In this document: piece after piece, positions 32,798-33,749 of the stretch
Layout of the letters: the number at the start of each line of letters is the position of its first letter
Numbering within the stretch: position 1 is the stretch's first letter
Source: Lysinibacillus sp. FJAT-14745
Lineage (GTDB): Bacteria; Bacillota; Bacilli; Bacillales_A; Planococcaceae
Assembly: GCF_001275675.1 (NCBI RefSeq)
Contig: NZ_LITM01000017.1
Span: forward strand, 5,620 to 39,368
Direction: 5' to 3'
DNA: 33,749 nt
Translations under genes and position numbers: made by a program
The notes under the pieces: generated by a model
What the model saw: the letters and a program-made list of their open reading frames with translations, nothing else
Database searches by the model: none
What the model was told of the DNA's origin: nothing

Positions 32798-33223
32798 TTA
32801 GTTTCCAAATGCAAAAATAAGCTCTGTCTCACAAGCTATTTCTCCATCAACTGTTGCTATTCCACGTCCCTTACCAATAGCACCCTTTAAGCGTGTAATT
32901 TCCACTTCAAGACGCAGTTGATCACCAGGTTTAACTTGTTTTTTAAAGCGACAATTATCAATGCCTGCCAGTAATCCAAGTCGCCCTTGATTTCCTTCTT
33001 TTGTGAGCATAATAATTGCACTTACTTGAGCTAACGCTTCAACAATTAACACACCTGGCATCACTGGATAATTAGGAAAATGACCATTAAAAAATTCTTC
33101 ATTGATCGTTACATTTTTAATGGCTACCGCTCTCTGCCCTTCTTCTAATTCCAATACTCTATCCACTAGCAGAAAAGGATAACGATGTCGAATAACTTCT
33201 TGTATTTGTTGAATATCTAGCAT
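32798..33223 (-). CDS. fabZ: 3-hydroxyacyl-[acyl-carrier-protein] dehydratase
   Basis: 141 residues, the normal FabZ length. [15 protein letters not shown] near the N-terminus and the active-site helix [20 protein letters not shown], with catalytic His48 and Glu62, are unambiguous. It dehydrates 3-hydroxyacyl-ACP in type II fatty-acid synthesis. ATG at 33221-33223 lies 9 nt after GGAGG; the in-frame TTG just before it is not preferred. The gene stands alone rather than with other fab genes. A possible FapR operator lies at 33270-33287, and a truncated mobile-element copy begins about 15 bp further upstream. Confidence 0.95.
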   Translation of the reverse strand: MLDIQQIQEVIRHRYPFLLVDRVLELEEGQRAVAIKNVTINEEFFNGHFPNYPVMPGVLIVEALAQVSAIIMLTKEGNQGRLGLLAGIDNCRFKKQVKPGDQLRLEVEITRLKGAIGKGRGIATVDGEIACETELIFAFGN

Positions 33224-33269
33224 CAAAAAAAACCTCCAAAATTATTATTACCTAATTCTATCATTAAAT

Positions 33270-33287
33270 ATTAGTAGTTGGTACTAT
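33270..33287. promoter_or_regulatory. Possible FapR operator upstream of fabZ
   Basis: ATTAGTAGTTGGTACTAT contains TAGTA/TACTA as an inverted repeat. It resembles the FapR consensus TTAGTACC-N-GGTACTAA known from Bacillus and Staphylococcus lipid-synthesis genes: the right half-site is nearly perfect, the left weaker. It lies about 47 bp before the fabZ start. Repression released by malonyl-CoA would fit the gene. This is inference from pattern only. Confidence 0.45.
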
Positions 33288-33302
33288 TTTTATGTTTGAA
33301 TT

Positions 33303-33415
33303 CCGCCGGATGCTTTAACTTCTTTCAGCGGATGTTTGATACCCGCTGAAAAGTGACTTAAAACCGTATTCATCTCATCACCTAAAGAGATGGGAGACTT
33401 CAGCTGAAAGAAGTT
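33303..33415. repeat. Truncated copy of the 28175 element (right half)
   Basis: From CCGCCGGA to GAAGTT this 113-bp segment matches 28253-28365, which has the same length, with scattered changes. The TTCAGCGG/CCGCTGAA stem is perfect here, whereas the other copy has mismatches. CATCTC/GAGATG replaces CTCACC/GGTGAG. TTTAACTTCTTTCAGC near the start and GCTGAAAGAAGTTAAA at the end form a 16-bp perfect inverted repeat. The left half of the element is missing. Confidence 0.8.
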
Positions 33416-33476
33416 AAAAAATAAAAGCCCCATCAGCTTAGATGTGACTTAAAACAGGCATAAAACTCTTCCTATT

Positions 33477-33672
33477 TTAAACATAAAAATAAATGAATTT
33501 TCTAAAACAAAAGTGTTTGTCCAACCACAAATAATATGAAAAACGCAACACCGAAATATAGGCTCTTTTCCTCTCTCGAACGCCTTTAATGATGAGGGAA
33601 AGACCTAATAAAATCTGTAAAAAGGGCAATATAGTAAAATCTTCAGTTATTAGGCTACACATACTAATAATT
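33477..33672 (-). pseudogene. Remnant of a small DUF3953-like membrane protein gene
   Basis: The minus-strand frame contains LITEDFTILPFLQILLGL followed by SLIIKGVRERKRA, which resembles the middle of DUF3953 proteins (about 80 residues, two membrane segments). Upstream of 33672 the frame runs into an IS-like end, so the first membrane segment is missing. The C-terminal part (YYLWLDKHFCF...) no longer looks like the family, suggesting a frameshift. It is probably a gene broken by insertion; the family call is from recall. Confidence 0.4.
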
Positions 33673-33749
33673 GGCTCATCACCATAACTTGGGGTTGACC
33701 ACAAAAAATTCAATAAATTTCCATTAAAGTATAGAAAAAAAGTGAAAAC
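33673..33749 (+). mobile_element. End of an ISL3-like element or related MITE (cut by window edge)
   Basis: GGCTCATCACCATAACTTGG followed by GGTTGACC starts at 33673. It agrees with the left end of the MITE copies (GGATCATCACCAAAACGTGT, then GGTTGATT) at most positions, but then diverges into CACAAAAAATTCAATAAA. It should therefore be the outer end of a related but different element extending beyond the window. The bases before it (TAATAATT, 33665-33672) would be the 8-bp duplication. Confidence 0.5.

Overview
The window looks like chromosomal DNA of a low-GC, spore-former-type Firmicute, most probably Lysinibacillus or a close Bacillaceae relative. This rests on strong AGGAGG ribosome binding sites, long intergenic terminators, the xpaC-telA pair, OdhA/OdhB, a lysine riboswitch, CtpB-like and CAP proteins, and a TTG/GTG/ATG start mix. 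No database search was possible; family names come from motifs and recall.

Layout. 1-122 is the right end of an IS66-type element. 133-4961 holds two VOC (glyoxalase-fold) genes, a DUF3139 protein, the xpaC-telA operon and two small genes. 4989-7866 is a minus-strand amino-acid ABC transporter whose leader is a lysine riboswitch followed by an intrinsic terminator, so lysine is the likely substrate. 8193-9240 is a satellite-like array of about 51 units, and 9301-13537 the odhA-odhB operon (2-oxoglutarate dehydrogenase E1/E2). 13686-17886 carries an OmpR-type two-component system and a PAS-PAS-PAS-PAS-GGDEF diguanylate cyclase. 18444-26400 has a GNAT acetyltransferase, a stand-alone MurG paralogue, a MATE exporter, a gene-poor stretch, a secreted CAP protein, a CobW GTPase and a CtpB-like S41 protease. 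26754-33749 is more accessory: an amidase with SPOR-like repeats, a broken yoaP-like gene, a polysaccharide deacetylase, a DinB-fold protein, a membrane protein, a GT2 glycosyltransferase, fabZ and the remains of a small membrane-protein gene next to an IS end.

The most unusual content is repetitive and non-coding. (1) Two arrays of the same family with a TCCGTCGCT kernel: 8-9 units upstream of xpaC (2304-2490) and about 51 units between odhB and the lysine operon (8193-9240). Spacing is 21 bp, with some 19 bp units. (2) A family of structured MITE-like elements: two full copies (1472-1669 and 32247-32506) have matching terminal inverted repeats and perfect 8-bp target duplications (ATGTATTT, TTAATTTT). 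A core-only copy lies at 28712-28862, a decayed one near 7945-8055, and a related IS end at 33673. (3) A 191-bp multi-hairpin element without target duplication that splits a yoaP-like gene. Its removal restores the reading frame, and related pieces lie at 30083 and 33303. Regulatory points of note are the lysine riboswitch, a possible FapR operator before fabZ, a perfect 12-bp stem that buries the ribosome binding site of the deacetylase gene, and a terminator that ends directly before the cobW ribosome binding site.
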